A DNA stretch of 54,392 nucleotides from Pontibacillus yanchengensis Y32. Lineage in GTDB: Bacteria > Bacillota > Bacilli > Bacillales > BH030062. Shown here piece after piece: positions 45,254-54,392 of the stretch (its first letter is position 1; the number at the start of each line of letters is the position of its first letter). Location: assembly GCF_000770635.1 (NCBI RefSeq), contig NZ_AVBF01000025.1, positions 1 to 54,392 of the forward strand. Direction: 5' to 3'. A program made the position numbers and the translations under genes. The notes under the pieces are model-generated. The model did no database searches. It saw only the letters and a list, made by a program, of their open reading frames with translations, and was not told the DNA's origin.

Positions 45254-45287
45254 AAAAAGCGCAATGACCATCACAGTCATTGCGCTT
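45254..45287 (-). terminator. Terminator overlapping the efflux gene stop
   Basis: AGCGCAATGAC and GTCATTGCGCT pair perfectly. On the minus strand TTTTTG follows. The stop codon TGA of the efflux gene (45277-45279) lies inside the stem. Confidence 0.85.
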
Positions 45288-46698
45288 CTTTTGCTTCTTC
45301 CTCTTCTTCATCATCTTGCACACCTTTCATAAAGAAGGAGAATGGTAAGGCGATTAACACTAACACAGTGGAAACCAGGAAAGCCTCATTTAACGTTTGT
45401 AGCGTAGCTTCCGTCATATTGGGCTGACCAGCGGCAATTTGTGCTCGTCTTGTTTCATAGTAAACAGAGAAGAAAACAATGCCTAATGAGGACGCTATCT
45501 GTCGTAGCACGTTGTTCATGGCAGAGCCTTGGGCAACGAGGTGTTCTGGAATAGCATTCATCCCTGCTGTCGTAGCTGGCATGTTGCTGAACCCTAACCC
45601 CATGCCTCGGACAGCATTGAGGGCTAAGATGACCCAATAAGGGGTAGATAAGCCAATGAAGCCTAATCCCGTCGTAGCACTTGCCAGTATAAGCAAGCCA
45701 ATCGGAATGACCCATTTTGGACCTTTTTTGTCCAATATGCGTCCCCCTACTGACATAAAGATGCCACTCGCAGCTGCTGCTGGTAGGAATAATAATCCTG
45801 TTAGCACTTCACTTAATCCATATACTTCTTGAATCAACAACGGTAGTAAAAAGATTCCCGAGAATAATCCAATCGATGCGGAACCTGTTACAATTGTGGA
45901 TATAGCATAGGTAGGCACCTTAAACACCGAAAGATTTAGTAACGGCTGTTGTTGTTTATCTTCAAAGCGGACAAAGGCAATAATCGCTACTATACCGCCT
46001 ACAATGAGAGCAATGTTACTCCACTGCGTTAATGCCTCTAGTGTTTTTCCTCTTCCAAGAGCGTATAGGACACTCCCAACACCAATCGTAACGAGAAGAA
46101 ATCCGATATAATCAAATTTGAGTTCTGGATTCTTTTCTGTTTCTTTTAGAAATTTCGTGGATAAAATGATCCCTATAATACCAAATGGAATGTTAAATAA
46201 GAACAGGAACGGCCAGGCAAAGTATTGAATAATCACACCACCTACCGTAGGCCCTATTGCTGGAGCTACCATAGCTGCTACACCGTAGACACCTACAGCG
46301 AGTCCCCGTTCATTCTTCGGAAAGGCATTAAAAATCAACGCCATGGCAATGGGCATCATTAATCCACCTGCTATTCCCTGTATGGCACGAGATAAGATAA
46401 CTAGGCCTAGACTAGGCGATAAGGATCCTGAAATGGAACCCACCATAAATATAATAAGTCCACTAATATATACTTTCTTTTTACCAAAACGGTCTCCTAG
46501 AAAACCAGTCAGGGGCATGGTCATCCCCATCGCTACCATAAAGATGGTTAGCATCCAACCAACACTTACCGCGTCAGAATCAAAAATCTTAATGAAACGT
46601 GGCAATGTAGGATTCAACATACTATTATTTAAAATGACCGTAAAGGTTCCAAATAGAACCGAGACCACAACAAGCCATTTCTTTGGAAGTCTACTCAT
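45277..46698 (-). CDS. MFS drug efflux transporter, DHA2 (EmrB/QacA) family
   Basis: 473 residues with about 14 membrane segments. LGDRFGKKKVYISG near residue 65 is the motif between segments 2 and 3. QGIAGGLMMPIAMALI lies near 108, and GVAAMVAPAIGPTVGG near 140 is the antiporter motif of segment 5. The acidic tail is EEEEEAKEAQ. It likely exports drugs or other small molecules by proton antiport. GGGGGATAC precedes the ATG. No regulator gene sits beside it. Confidence 0.88.
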   Translation of the reverse strand: MSRLPKKWLVVVSVLFGTFTVILNNSMLNPTLPRFIKIFDSDAVSVGWMLTIFMVAMGMTMPLTGFLGDRFGKKKVYISGLIIFMVGSISGSLSPSLGLVILSRAIQGIAGGLMMPIAMALIFNAFPKNERGLAVGVYGVAAMVAPAIGPTVGGVIIQYFAWPFLFLFNIPFGIIGIILSTKFLKETEKNPELKFDYIGFLLVTIGVGSVLYALGRGKTLEALTQWSNIALIVGGIVAIIAFVRFEDKQQQPLLNLSVFKVPTYAISTIVTGSASIGLFSGIFLLPLLIQEVYGLSEVLTGLLFLPAAAASGIFMSVGGRILDKKGPKWVIPIGLLILASATTGLGFIGLSTPYWVILALNAVRGMGLGFSNMPATTAGMNAIPEHLVAQGSAMNNVLRQIASSLGIVFFSVYYETRRAQIAAGQPNMTEATLQTLNEAFLVSTVLVLIALPFSFFMKGVQDDEEEEEAKEAQ

Positions 46699-46840
46699 TG
46701 TATCCCCCTTCCTCTTTTATTTCGCTACTCGAAGTATTTTTCTACTATACCATATGCTCAAATAGGAAAGATAATATAATGTTTACCCAATTGCTTATTC
46801 TTATGAAAAGTATGAATAGGCTCTTTTTCGCTAAACAAAC

Positions 46841-46862
46841 AAAAAAACTCGCAAAATGCGAG
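46841..46862 (-). terminator. Terminator of moaC-rex
   Basis: CTCGCA and TGCGAG pair around TTT, with seven T residues after it on the minus strand. It lies just past the rex stop. Confidence 0.88.
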
Positions 46863-46876
46863 CTTTTGGTGAAACA

Positions 46877-47545
46877 TTATTCTTCTTCAGGCTCTTCCAC
46901 TTCTTCTTCATCCATTGGATAATGCTTCAGGAAGTAAACTAGTGCTTGCAGTTCTACTGCTAAGTCAATATGATGAACCCGTACATGGGCTGGGACATTG
47001 ATTCGTGCTGGCGTGAAATTCAGAATCCCAACTACCCCCGCTTCAATCATACGATCGGCTATTCCCTGGGCAGCTTGTGCTGGCACGGTTAGAATCGCGA
47101 CAGAAACATCCTCGTTTAAGCGTTCCTCTACTTCATCAATATGATAGACAGGGACGCCTCCTATATCATTGCCTATTTTCTCAGCATTAGCATCAAAAGC
47201 CATTTCAATTTTTGTATTATTATTTTTCGTGAAATTATAGTGTAGGAATGCTGTACCAAGGTTCCCGACACCTATTAGGGCTACTTTCGTTGTTTCATCT
47301 TGATCTAATGTTTTACGGAAGAACGTTACTAAGTAATTCACGTTATAGCCGTATCCCTTTTTCCCAAGTGCACCAAAATAGGAGAAATCTCTTCGGATGG
47401 TAGCAGAGTCTACTTTGACAGCTTCACTCAACTCTTTAGAAGAAACTCGTTGCTTCCCTTGACTATGTAAGTTGTTGATAAACCGATAGTATAGTGGAAG
47501 CCTTTTGGCTGTGGCCTGGGGTATTTTATGTTGATCTATTTCCAT
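46877..47545 (-). CDS. rex: Redox-sensing transcriptional repressor Rex
   Basis: 222 residues. The N-terminal winged helix (near 15-75; [25 protein letters not shown]) is followed by a Rossmann domain with [14 protein letters not shown] near residue 92 and the C-terminal swap helix [15 protein letters not shown]. It senses the NADH/NAD ratio and represses fermentation and respiration genes when NAD is high. The start overlaps the moaC end by ten bases. The acidic end ([10 protein letters not shown]) is unusual but short. Confidence 0.96.
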   Translation of the reverse strand: MEIDQHKIPQATAKRLPLYYRFINNLHSQGKQRVSSKELSEAVKVDSATIRRDFSYFGALGKKGYGYNVNYLVTFFRKTLDQDETTKVALIGVGNLGTAFLHYNFTKNNNTKIEMAFDANAEKIGNDIGGVPVYHIDEVEERLNEDVSVAILTVPAQAAQGIADRMIEAGVVGILNFTPARINVPAHVRVHHIDLAVELQALVYFLKHYPMDEEEVEEPEEE

Positions 47546-48048
47546 GAGTCCTCCCCCTTGTCTTCGGCCGATCTATGATAATCGCCAGATTTGCCACCTG
47601 TCTTTTCTAGTAAGTACGTTTCCCCAATAATCATTCCTTTATTAAGTGCTTTACACATATCATATACGGTTAATGCCGTGGCAGACGCAGATGTTAGCGC
47701 CTCCATTTCCACGCCGGTACTCCCTTTTGTTTTCACCTTCGCTTGGATTGTTAAACGATGACCTCTCGATTCCTCTGACCATTCAAACGAAACGTCGATT
47801 CCTTTTAACGACAATGGATGGCACATAGGTATCCAATTCGAAGTGTTTTTGGCTGCCATAATGCCAGCCACCTGAGCTACGCCCAATACGTCGCCTTTTT
47901 CTAGTTTGTTTTCTGTAATGGCATGAAATATTTCTTCGTCGACCAAAACACTGCTACATGCAATGGCAGTACGAACACTATCCTGTTTCTCTGATATATC
48001 TACCATATGTGCACGACCTTGCTCATTAAAATGAGTAAACTCACTCAT
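47536..48048 (-). CDS. moaC: Cyclic pyranopterin monophosphate synthase
   Basis: 170 residues, cytoplasmic. MoaC acts after MoaA in molybdenum-cofactor synthesis. Motifs: [15 protein letters not shown] near residue 7, [20 protein letters not shown] near 69 and [18 protein letters not shown] near 108, with active-site residues near MCHPL and [15 protein letters not shown] precedes the ATG. It forms an operon with rex. Other cofactor genes are not in the window. B. subtilis has the same moaC-rex order. Confidence 0.95.
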   Translation of the reverse strand: MSEFTHFNEQGRAHMVDISEKQDSVRTAIACSSVLVDEEIFHAITENKLEKGDVLGVAQVAGIMAAKNTSNWIPMCHPLSLKGIDVSFEWSEESRGHRLTIQAKVKTKGSTGVEMEALTSASATALTVYDMCKALNKGMIIGETYLLEKTGGKSGDYHRSAEDKGEDSWK

Positions 48049-48335
48049 ATCAATACCTCCTTATACCAAGAGCGCAGGCGGGGAGAATCAACTTGATGAT
48101 AAGATGCCTTAGATCTTTTCTATTAAAAAAGCTCACTCGCCCAGTCTTTACCTCGTGACAAGCACAGACTCCATTCGATAAGATCGAAGTAGCCTATTAT
48201 TTATATCTATTATATGCACTAAATTGTACCAAAAAAGATCCTCATCGTATATTATTCTGACATGCATGATGAAAGCGATCATCTTGCTTCTAACGCCAAG
48301 CATAAGATACACTTAACTCATTGAGGTGAACGATC

Positions 48336-50270
48336 ATGATTTTATTGCAAGCCAATAATATAACAAAACGTTATGGCGCTGATCTTATTTTATCTAATAT
48401 TAAATTAGAAGTACACACCAATGATCGGATTGCCATTGTCGGTCGAAATGGTGCGGGTAAATCGACCCTACTAAAAATAATGGCAGGAGAACTTCCATAT
48501 GAAGGTGGAGAACTCCATAAACCTAAAGAAGCTACATTAGGCTACTTGGAACAACACACTGGCCTTGAATCGGATAAAACGATTTGGGATGAAATGATTA
48601 ACGTTTTCGCCCATCTCCGTGAAATGGAACAAGAATTACGCACAATGGAACAGCAAATGGCTGATCCAGATCTAATAGAAGATCAAACTCGTTATCAAAA
48701 GCTATTAAAAGATTACGATGAAAAACAATTGCGTTTCAAAAATGAGGGCGGCTATCATTACGAAGCAGATATTAAAGCTGTCTTAAACGGCCTCCAATTC
48801 AAGGAGTTCGATTTAAATACCAAGATCGAAACGCTAAGTGGTGGTCAGAAAACAAGGTTAGCACTAGGTAAGCTACTTTTATCCAAACCTGATATTCTAA
48901 TCCTGGACGAGCCTACCAACCATTTAGATATTGATACGCTAAACTGGTTAGAGCAATATCTACAAGGGTATGAAGGGGCCGTCGTTATCGTTTCCCACGA
49001 CCGCTACTTTTTAGATAAAGTCGTGAATGTTGTTTATGAGATATCTCGCCATTCCTCTGAGAAATTCCTCGGAAACTACAGCAACTACCTTGATCAAAAA
49101 GCTGCCAACTATGAGCGCGACTTAAAGCGATACGAGAGACATCAAGCTGAAGTGAAACGAATGGAAGATTTCATTCAAAAGAACATTGCCAGAGCATCTA
49201 CAACAAAACGTGCTCAAAGCAAACGTAAACAGTTAGAAAAGATGGAGACAGTCGAAAAACCGGCGGGTGATGAGAAGTCTGCTAAGTTCTCTTTTGATAT
49301 CAATCGTCGTAGTGGGAATGACGTATTAAAGGTTAGAGACCTTACATTCCAATATGACGATATGAATAAGCCTGTCTTCTCCAATGTTACCTTTGATGTA
49401 AATCGCCTGGATCGGCTTGCGCTTGTTGGCCCAAACGGCGTAGGAAAAACAACATTGCTCAAAACGATCACCGATTTCTTCCAAGCCAATGATGGTACGA
49501 TACAGTACGGCGCAAACGTACAGATAGGATACTACGACCAGGAACAAGCCAGGCTTCAGTCGAACAAAGAAGTGCTACATGAATTATGGGATGAGTACCC
49601 TAACATGGATGAGAAAGATGTTCGCACCGTGCTTGGTAATTTCTTATTCACAGGTGAAGACGTACTAAAATCGGTAAACTCTCTTAGTGGTGGCGAAAAG
49701 GCACGATTAGCGCTAGCAAAGTTAATGCTAGAAAAGTCTAACGTTCTTGTATTAGACGAGCCAACCAACCACTTAGATTTAGATAGTAAAGAAGTATTGG
49801 AATCTGCATTAATGGATTATCCAGGTACCATTCTTTTCGTTTCTCACGACCGTTATTTTATCAACAAAATCGCTTCGCAAATTTTAGAGATGCAAGGAGA
49901 TTCCACAACCCTTTATCTCGGAAATTACGATTATTATGTAGAGAAGAAACAAGAGGAACAAGAAATTGCTGAGTTTGAGCAACAATCCAATCCAGATTTA
50001 CAAGAATCCACATCTGATAACAAACTAGACTATGAACAAGACAAAGCCCAAAAACGTGAAGCAAGAAAACGACAACGACGAATCGAAGAAATCGAAGCAG
50101 AAATTGTGGAACACGAAGCGAAGATTGAAGAAAATGATGATTTATTATGTCAGCCTGATATTTATCAAGACCATGAGAAATCCCTCGAGCTGACAGAAGA
50201 GAACAACACGTGCAAGCAAAAGATTGAAGCGCTCATGGAAGAATGGGAGCAGCTTCAAGAAGAGGAATAA
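48336..50270 (+). CDS. ydiF: ABC-F family ATPase (YdiF-like)
   Basis: 644 residues, two ABC domains and no membrane part. Walker A sites are GRNGAGKST near residue 36 and GPNGVGKTT near 365. Signatures LSGGQKTR and LSGGEKAR are followed by LILDEPTNHLD and LVLDEPTNHLD. The linker between domains (near 240-310) is charged, and a coiled C-terminal extension (near 555-644) is rich in Glu, Lys and Arg. Members act on the ribosome. Its exact role is not known. GAGGTGAAC precedes the ATG. It diverges from moaC. Confidence 0.92.
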   Translation: MILLQANNITKRYGADLILSNIKLEVHTNDRIAIVGRNGAGKSTLLKIMAGELPYEGGELHKPKEATLGYLEQHTGLESDKTIWDEMINVFAHLREMEQELRTMEQQMADPDLIEDQTRYQKLLKDYDEKQLRFKNEGGYHYEADIKAVLNGLQFKEFDLNTKIETLSGGQKTRLALGKLLLSKPDILILDEPTNHLDIDTLNWLEQYLQGYEGAVVIVSHDRYFLDKVVNVVYEISRHSSEKFLGNYSNYLDQKAANYERDLKRYERHQAEVKRMEDFIQKNIARASTTKRAQSKRKQLEKMETVEKPAGDEKSAKFSFDINRRSGNDVLKVRDLTFQYDDMNKPVFSNVTFDVNRLDRLALVGPNGVGKTTLLKTITDFFQANDGTIQYGANVQIGYYDQEQARLQSNKEVLHELWDEYPNMDEKDVRTVLGNFLFTGEDVLKSVNSLSGGEKARLALAKLMLEKSNVLVLDEPTNHLDLDSKEVLESALMDYPGTILFVSHDRYFINKIASQILEMQGDSTTLYLGNYDYYVEKKQEEQEIAEFEQQSNPDLQESTSDNKLDYEQDKAQKREARKRQRRIEEIEAEIVEHEAKIEENDDLLCQPDIYQDHEKSLELTEENNTCKQKIEALMEEWEQLQEEE

Positions 50271-50276
50271 TATCCA

Positions 50277-50312
50277 CACCCTAGTCCACATCATGGGCTA
50301 GGGTGATTTATT
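50277..50312 (+). terminator. Possible terminator of ydiF
   Basis: ACCCTAG and CTAGGGT pair, followed by a broken T run (GATTTATTT). It lies just past the ydiF stop. Confidence 0.55.
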
Positions 50313-50327
50313 TGTCATGAATGCAAT

Positions 50328-50591
50328 TGTGGATGAATATGCACACTTATACCCATGAAAGCGCATGTATTGTCGATTTATCGCGATAAAAGTGAATACA
50401 CACAAGTTATCCACCACTTTTTACACAACTAATCTTTGAAATAGTGGGTTTTTCACAGGTTTATACACATTATCCACATTTATCAACAGACTTATCCACA
50501 ATTTCTGTACACATCCACAACCTCACAATGACAAAACTCTACAAATTCTTATCCACACATCTGTGAACAACCTGTTGAAAACTTATCCCCC
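50328..50591 (+). other. DnaA-box cluster between ydiF and tsaD
   Basis: Four perfect TTATNCACA boxes start at 50461, 50470, 50492 and 50549, all on the plus strand. One-mismatch boxes start at 50347 (TTATACCCA), 50407 (TTATCCACC), 50419 (TTTTACACA), 50449 (TTTTTCACA) and 50480 (TTATCAACA), with reverse-orientation ones at 50328 (TGTGGATGA) and 50562 (TGTGAACAA). No dnaA, dnaN or AT-rich unwinding tract is present, so it is more likely a DnaA-binding or titration site than an origin. Confidence 0.85.
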
Positions 50592-50611
50592 ATAAGCCGT
50601 TTATCCTATGC

Positions 50612-50882
50612 ATAAAAGCAAAAGCGTAAGCGCCCGTTTAGCCGGCCCACACGACGTGGGTTGGTTCGATGTTGCTACGTGATGTGGGCCTACAGGACGT
50701 AGGTCAGTTCGATGTTGCTGCATGATGCAGCGATTTTAATCGAACCTCCTTCAACCCAGAACTTCCCCTGATTCCGTAGGAGATAAAGGCAACACGAAAA
50801 CATGAGTGATTCGATGTTGACTTATCGTAAGGAGGTGCAGGAAGTTTGCTAGTCGCTGGGCGCTGGAGCTGGACGTGGCGCA
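50612..50882. repeat. Dispersed inverted-repeat element, long copy
   Basis: The left end is ATAAAAGCAAAAGCGTAAGC and the right end is GGGCGCTGGAGCTGGACGTG, as in the 3661 copy. The middle is longer and holds TTCGATGTTG three times, with CCCACACGACGTGGG and GCTGCATGATGCAGC as small palindromes. Confidence 0.7.
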
Positions 50883-50929
50883 TCTCTTTTTCAGTATACT
50901 CAAGCATTGAACTTTATAATTTCCTAGAT

Positions 50930-51000
50930 AAAAGCAAAAGCTCAGGGCGCCCGGTTAGCAAGACTGTATTAATAGCTTGGCGCTAGAGTTGGATATAGGC
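50930..51000. repeat. Dispersed inverted-repeat element, short copy
   Basis: The left end TAAAAGCAAAAGCTCAGGGC and the right end TTGGCGCTAGAGTTGGATAT match the other copies. Only about 30 bases lie between the ends. It is 48 bases after the long copy. Confidence 0.7.
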
Positions 51001-51061
51001 ATAATCTCTTTAGCTTCATACGTTATACACAAGCAAAGATTATTTCATTTTTCCACGTACA

Positions 51062-51095
51062 AATAGAAATGCTGTTACTTCAAAAGTAACAGCAT
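51062..51095 (-). terminator. Terminator of the tsaE-tsaB-rimI-tsaD operon
   Basis: ATGCTGTTACTT and AAGTAACAGCAT pair almost perfectly. TTCTATTT follows on the minus strand. Confidence 0.82.
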
Positions 51096-51105
51096 CTTCA
51101 TTCAT

Positions 51106-52152
51106 CTAGTTTGTAGCTGTGCTTCTTCTAGCATACTTCTCTAACGTTAAAGAAGGATTCCCATTAAGGTCCCATCCTGCTCGGTGACCTTGCTCATAAG
51201 CAATACTACCAGCAGCAGCAATCATCGCTGCATTGTCTGTACATAAAGATAATGGAGGGATTAGCAGACTCATCCCTTCTTCCTCGCTGAATTGATCATT
51301 CAAGCGTTCACGAAGGCCTTTATTGGCTGCTACACCACCAGCTACAATCACCTGATTGACATTATATTGTTTGGCAGCTTTATAGGTTTTCGTAGCCAGT
51401 ACATCCACCACACTTGCCTGAAAGCTCGCTGCAATATCTTCATCCTTATAGGTAATCCCTTTTTGCTTTGCATTATGAAGCGTATTAATAACAGAAGATT
51501 TTAAACCACTAAAACTAAAATCAAATGATCCTTCCCCTAGCCAGGAGCGAGGAAAGTCAATCGTAGCTTCCCCTTGATGGGCAAGCTGATCAATATGAGG
51601 TCCTCCTGGATAAGGTAGCTTTAACGTACGCGCCACTTTATCATACGCTTCCCCTGCAGCATCATCACGTGTTTCACCTATAACGTCGAAAGATCCATGC
51701 TCCTCCATTAGGATAAGCTCTGTATGCCCTCCTGAAACGACCAGGGACAGTAGTGGAAATTCAAATTCCTGTTCCAATCGATTGGCATAAATATGGCCTG
51801 CAATATGGTGAACTCCTACCAATGGCTTCTGATGAGCAAATGCCAACGCCTTCGCTGCATTTACACCTACTAGTAGTGCTCCAACGAGTCCTGGACCTTC
51901 TGTAACTGCTATCGCATCTATATCGTCCATACTCATATTCGCCTGGTTAAGTGTTTCCTCCAACACCATCGTAACTTGCTCCACGTGATGTCTAGAAGCA
52001 ATCTCGGGAACAACGCCTCCAAAGCGTTTATGGCTTTCAATTTGCGAAGCGACGACATTTGCAATAAGCTCTTTGCCATCTTTCACAATTGCTACAGCTG
52101 TTTCATCACAGCTTGTTTCAATTCCTAATACATATTGAGCTGTTTTTTCCAT
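51106..52152 (-). CDS. tsaD: tRNA N6-threonylcarbamoyladenosine transferase TsaD
   Basis: About 348 residues. It transfers threonylcarbamoyl to A37 of ANN-decoding tRNAs with TsaB and TsaE. ASKHA-fold motifs: [14 protein letters not shown] near residue 8, metal-binding [10 protein letters not shown] near 109, VVSGGHTEL near 132 and the late [12 protein letters not shown] near 302. The ATG at 52152 overlaps the rimI stop by one base, with GGGTGA upstream. A GTG 15 bases earlier is possible. It is the last gene of the four-gene operon. Confidence 0.97.
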   Translation of the reverse strand: MEKTAQYVLGIETSCDETAVAIVKDGKELIANVVASQIESHKRFGGVVPEIASRHHVEQVTMVLEETLNQANMSMDDIDAIAVTEGPGLVGALLVGVNAAKALAFAHQKPLVGVHHIAGHIYANRLEQEFEFPLLSLVVSGGHTELILMEEHGSFDVIGETRDDAAGEAYDKVARTLKLPYPGGPHIDQLAHQGEATIDFPRSWLGEGSFDFSFSGLKSSVINTLHNAKQKGITYKDEDIAASFQASVVDVLATKTYKAAKQYNVNQVIVAGGVAANKGLRERLNDQFSEEEGMSLLIPPLSLCTDNAAMIAAAGSIAYEQGHRAGWDLNGNPSLTLEKYARRSTATN

Positions 52153-52598
52153 TATAATTTCACCCACATTACTAAAGCATCTTCATGATTATCCGTATAA
52201 TAATTTTTTCGAATCCCACCTGGAATCAACCCAAATCTACGATACATCTTTTGTGCTACAACATTTGATACTCGAACTTCTAATGAAAGTTGAATGGCAC
52301 CTAATTGTCTTGCATGTGTCAAAACGGCGTTAAACAAAGCATTACCTAAGCGTTTTCCACGGTAACTAGGCAAGATGGCTATATTGGTTACATGAGCTTC
52401 ATCAATAATTAACCACAACCCACAGTATCCAATAATCGTACCTTCTATCTCAATTACATAATATAAAGCATAAGGATTATCATGAAGTTCATGATCAAAT
52501 GCATCACGAGTCCATGGCGTCGCGAAGCATTGTTCCTCGATTGTTAAAATACTATCAATATCCTCATCGACCATTCTCCGTACAATTGCATTACTCAT
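52152..52598 (-). CDS. rimI: Ribosomal protein bS18 N-alanine acetyltransferase RimI
   Basis: About 148 residues with a GNAT fold. The acetyl-CoA loop is [17 protein letters not shown] near residue 78 and [20 protein letters not shown]-like residues follow near 105 (here RFGLI). It overlaps the end of tsaB by eight bases. The start at 52598 has AGGAGA nine bases upstream; a frame extension to 52625 lies inside tsaB. The target is assigned by family and operon. Confidence 0.92.
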   Translation of the reverse strand: MSNAIVRRMVDEDIDSILTIEEQCFATPWTRDAFDHELHDNPYALYYVIEIEGTIIGYCGLWLIIDEAHVTNIAILPSYRGKRLGNALFNAVLTHARQLGAIQLSLEVRVSNVVAQKMYRRFGLIPGGIRKNYYTDNHEDALVMWVKL

Positions 52599-53301
52599 CT
52601 TTCTGCTTCTCCTGTTGAGCAGCAAGCCATTTCGATTCAGCTTCTGCTAGTCGTAAGTAATTAGGAGTAAGCTCATGAACAGAACTAGGTTCACGAGAGA
52701 TGGCAAGCTTCGCAATTTCTCCAGCACGAGGTAAATGCACCGGTAAATCCTGTGGACAAACTGCCTGGTTACCAAGTTGCTCTTTGATGACAGGTTGATG
52801 AATGGATAATTGACTACTTAAGAATAAAATTGGTTTTTCATAACTACGGACACGCTCTATCCAATCAGTCAAAAGCATATTTACCTCATCTTCCACTGGC
52901 ACTAGGTCCCCATTCTCTGAAGCATATAAGCTCGTATATACCATTCCCCTTCTTGCATCAAAGAAAGGACAAACATATCCATCAAAGAAATGTCCATTAC
53001 GTGCAATAACTTCTAAGCTCGAGATTGCTACAACAGGAATACTAAGAGACCATGCCAATGTTTTCGCAGTCGTTAAACCAATACGAACCCCAGTAAAAGA
53101 TCCAGGTCCATTTGCTACAGCAATGCGGTCCAAGTCCTGGGGAGTCATATTGGTTTCCTTCATCAAATGATCAATAGCTGGCATTAACTGTACGGAATGA
53201 TTTCGCTTCACATTTGTACTGTATTCCGCTATTACCTCGTTCTCTCTAACTAAAGCAACTCCTAACGCCTGATTAGAAGTATCTATGGCAAGTACATTCA
53301 T
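52591..53301 (-). CDS. tsaB: t6A synthesis protein TsaB
   Basis: 236 residues. The inactive ASKHA partner of TsaD. LAIDTSNQALGVALV near residue 4, VANGPGSFTGVRIGLTTAK near 63 and the late LTPNYLRLAEAE are typical. The start overlaps the tsaE stop (ATGA type), so translation is coupled. It keeps the usual gene order tsaE-tsaB-rimI-tsaD. Confidence 0.95.
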   Translation of the reverse strand: MNVLAIDTSNQALGVALVRENEVIAEYSTNVKRNHSVQLMPAIDHLMKETNMTPQDLDRIAVANGPGSFTGVRIGLTTAKTLAWSLSIPVVAISSLEVIARNGHFFDGYVCPFFDARRGMVYTSLYASENGDLVPVEDEVNMLLTDWIERVRSYEKPILFLSSQLSIHQPVIKEQLGNQAVCPQDLPVHLPRAGEIAKLAISREPSSVHELTPNYLRLAEAESKWLAAQQEKQKDE

Positions 53302-53756
53302 TTCATTAACTCCTCACAAACACGTTCAAAGTCTTCTCCAAGCGGAGACAATTCTATTTTACGTTCCGTTTCTCCATTATAAGATAGTCGAATATCCAAA
53401 CGACGAGTTGGCAGATAAGGTGCTATAAAATGTGCCCATTCCACAACAGACACCCCATCACCATGAAAATATTCATCAAAACCTATATCTTCATCACTAT
53501 CCTCTAAGCGATAAACATCTAAGTGATAAAGAGGCAGACGACCCTCATATTCTTTTACAATCGTAAAGGTAGGACTGTTCACGGTTCGTTTTACACCTAA
53601 CCCTTTGGCCAACCCTTTCGTAAAGGTTGTCTTACCAGCACCCAAATCTCCTTCTAGAGTAAGAACATCACCAGCATGTAAGAAGGAAGCAAGTTTTTCT
53701 GCAAAGCTAGCTGTCTCTTCAGGGGATTGGGTACGAATCGTATAATTGGAGCTCAT
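53298..53756 (-). CDS. tsaE: t6A synthesis ATPase TsaE
   Basis: About 152 residues. The P-loop is GDLGAGKTTFTKGLAKGLG near residue 35, then VNSPTFTIVKEYEG near 59 and the Walker B-like YHLDVYRLE near 76. FDEYFHGDGVSVVEWAHF follows. It supports turnover of the TsaB-TsaD complex. I prefer the ATG at 53756 (MSSNYTIRTQ), which has weak GGTG upstream. The ATG at 53786 has no ribosome site and adds ten basic residues. First gene of the operon. Confidence 0.93.
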   Translation of the reverse strand: MSSNYTIRTQSPEETASFAEKLASFLHAGDVLTLEGDLGAGKTTFTKGLAKGLGVKRTVNSPTFTIVKEYEGRLPLYHLDVYRLEDSDEDIGFDEYFHGDGVSVVEWAHFIAPYLPTRRLDIRLSYNGETERKIELSPLGEDFERVCEELMK

Positions 53757-53867
53757 ACGTAACACCAACTTCCGTTTAAAATCCATTATGCTAATCTATA
53801 TCATAGCAAAAACAAGGCGAAAAAGAAAAATTCTACCTTATCTCTTTTTATCAGATGAGTTATGAGC

Positions 53868-53911
53868 AGAAGCATACTAGATGCTGGGCAGTAAAGCTAG
53901 ACATAGACTGA
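53868..53911. repeat. Decayed end of the dispersed element (weak)
   Basis: GATGCTGGGCAGTAAAGCTA followed by GACATAG resembles the right end of the longer element (GGCGCTGGAGCTAGAC) with several changes. No left end is seen. It lies between tsaE and the tRNA genes. Confidence 0.35.
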
Positions 53912-53950
53912 CCCTACTGTACAAAGCCTTAAATGATAAAAAAGTCCATT

Positions 53951-53979
53951 AGAAAAGCCTTAGGAAAATTCCTAAGGCT
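53951..53979 (-). terminator. Terminator of the rRNA-tRNA transcript
   Basis: AGCCTTAGG and CCTAAGGCT pair perfectly around six bases, and TTTTCT follows on the minus strand, about 40 bases after tRNA-Asp. Confidence 0.85.
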
Positions 53980-54016
53980 GTGTAAACAATTGAATATGTA
54001 ATCCATTTTAAAAAAA

Positions 54017-54093
54017 TGGCGGTCCGGACGGGACTCGAACCCGCGACCTCCTGCGTGACAGGCAGGCATTCTAACCAACTGAACTACCGGACC
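54017..54093 (-). tRNA. tRNA-Asp (anticodon GTC)
   Basis: 77 bases with encoded CCA. On the minus strand it begins GGTCCGG, pairing with CCGGACC, and has the D-loop AGTTCAGTTGGTTAGA. The anticodon loop is CTGTCAC, and the T-arm has GGTTCGAGTCC. It is the last gene of the rRNA-tRNA unit. Confidence 0.98.
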
Positions 54094-54207
54094 ATTTTGA
54101 AGTGATTCTCTACTATATATGTAGTAAGAAAAAAATTGGTTGCACCAAAGCACTACTATTATTTTCTAACAATGATGTTTAATCGACGTAGTAAGAAAAT
54201 AAAAATT

Positions 54208-54284
<77 letters not shown>

Positions 54285-54353
54285 GTAATATTAAAAATCT
54301 AAATCCTGAACATGCTCATAACTTCATGTTCTTAAGAAGAAATAGATACGAAA

Positions 54354-54392
54354 GCATGGCGGCGTCCTACTCTTGCGGGGGTGAAACCCCGA
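54354..54392 (-). rRNA. 5S rRNA, 3' end, cut by the right edge
   Basis: On the minus strand the last 39 bases are CCCCCGCAAGAGTAGGACGC and neighbouring bases, the standard end of Bacillus 5S rRNA. The rest of the gene and its operon lie outside the window. Confidence 0.9.

Noticed and set aside
50328-50591. Chromosomal or plasmid replication origin at the DnaA boxes
   Set aside because: No dnaA, dnaN or rep gene and no clear AT-rich unwinding tract are present, and the flanking genes are ordinary chromosomal ones.

Overview
The window looks like the chromosome of a low-GC, spore-forming Bacillaceae bacterium. The genus cannot be fixed from the sequence. Two gene blocks keep the Bacillus subtilis order: yeaC-yeaD-yebA-guaA-pbuG at the left, and tsaE-tsaB-rimI-tsaD / ydiF / moaC-rex / ydiKL / groESL at the right. 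Both edges carry rRNA operons on the minus strand. The left edge is the promoter and leader of one operon whose 16S lies outside the window. The right edge is the 3' end of a 5S gene followed by tRNA-fMet and tRNA-Asp. The window is therefore the interval between two rrn operons in the same orientation.

Left block (1-8.4 kb): pbuG and guaA each have their own guanine-type riboswitch. Upstream lies a MoxR / DUF58 / transglutaminase operon. Middle, accessory part (8.5-41.6 kb): a beta-lactamase-fold hydrolase, a 34-residue membrane peptide, codBA behind a PyrR attenuator, an orphan eutH, a GGDEF protein, class I aldolase, a methyltransferase, an RlmCD-type enzyme, metNIQ under a SAM riboswitch, a YqkD-like hydrolase, EamA and stress proteins, DegV, class III FBPase, a stress-protein gene broken by a TAG codon, an FHA-winged-helix protein, a polysaccharide deacetylase, a Cys-rich Ig-repeat protein with a late-sporulation-type promoter, a HAD phosphatase, and a fructose-type PTS operon with a GatZ-family enzyme and a PRD regulator. 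Right block (41.8-54.4 kb): groESL with CIRCE, ydiLK, an efflux pump, rex-moaC, ydiF, the t6A genes and tRNAs.

Nucleotide salvage is tightly wired: guanine riboswitches act on GMP synthesis and base uptake, and PyrR-type attenuation acts on cytosine uptake and deamination. Methionine import is SAM-controlled. The sugar PTS has a CcpA-type cre site.

Non-coding structure is rich. Seventeen copies of a roughly 27-bp palindrome occur only between 8.6 and 24.2 kb. A longer inverted-repeat element occurs about five times, once inside the guaA leader. A third hairpin family has three copies. Five TATTCGC motifs are phased at 20-21 bp. A dense DnaA-box cluster lies between ydiF and tsaD. I see no phage, CRISPR array or transposase gene.
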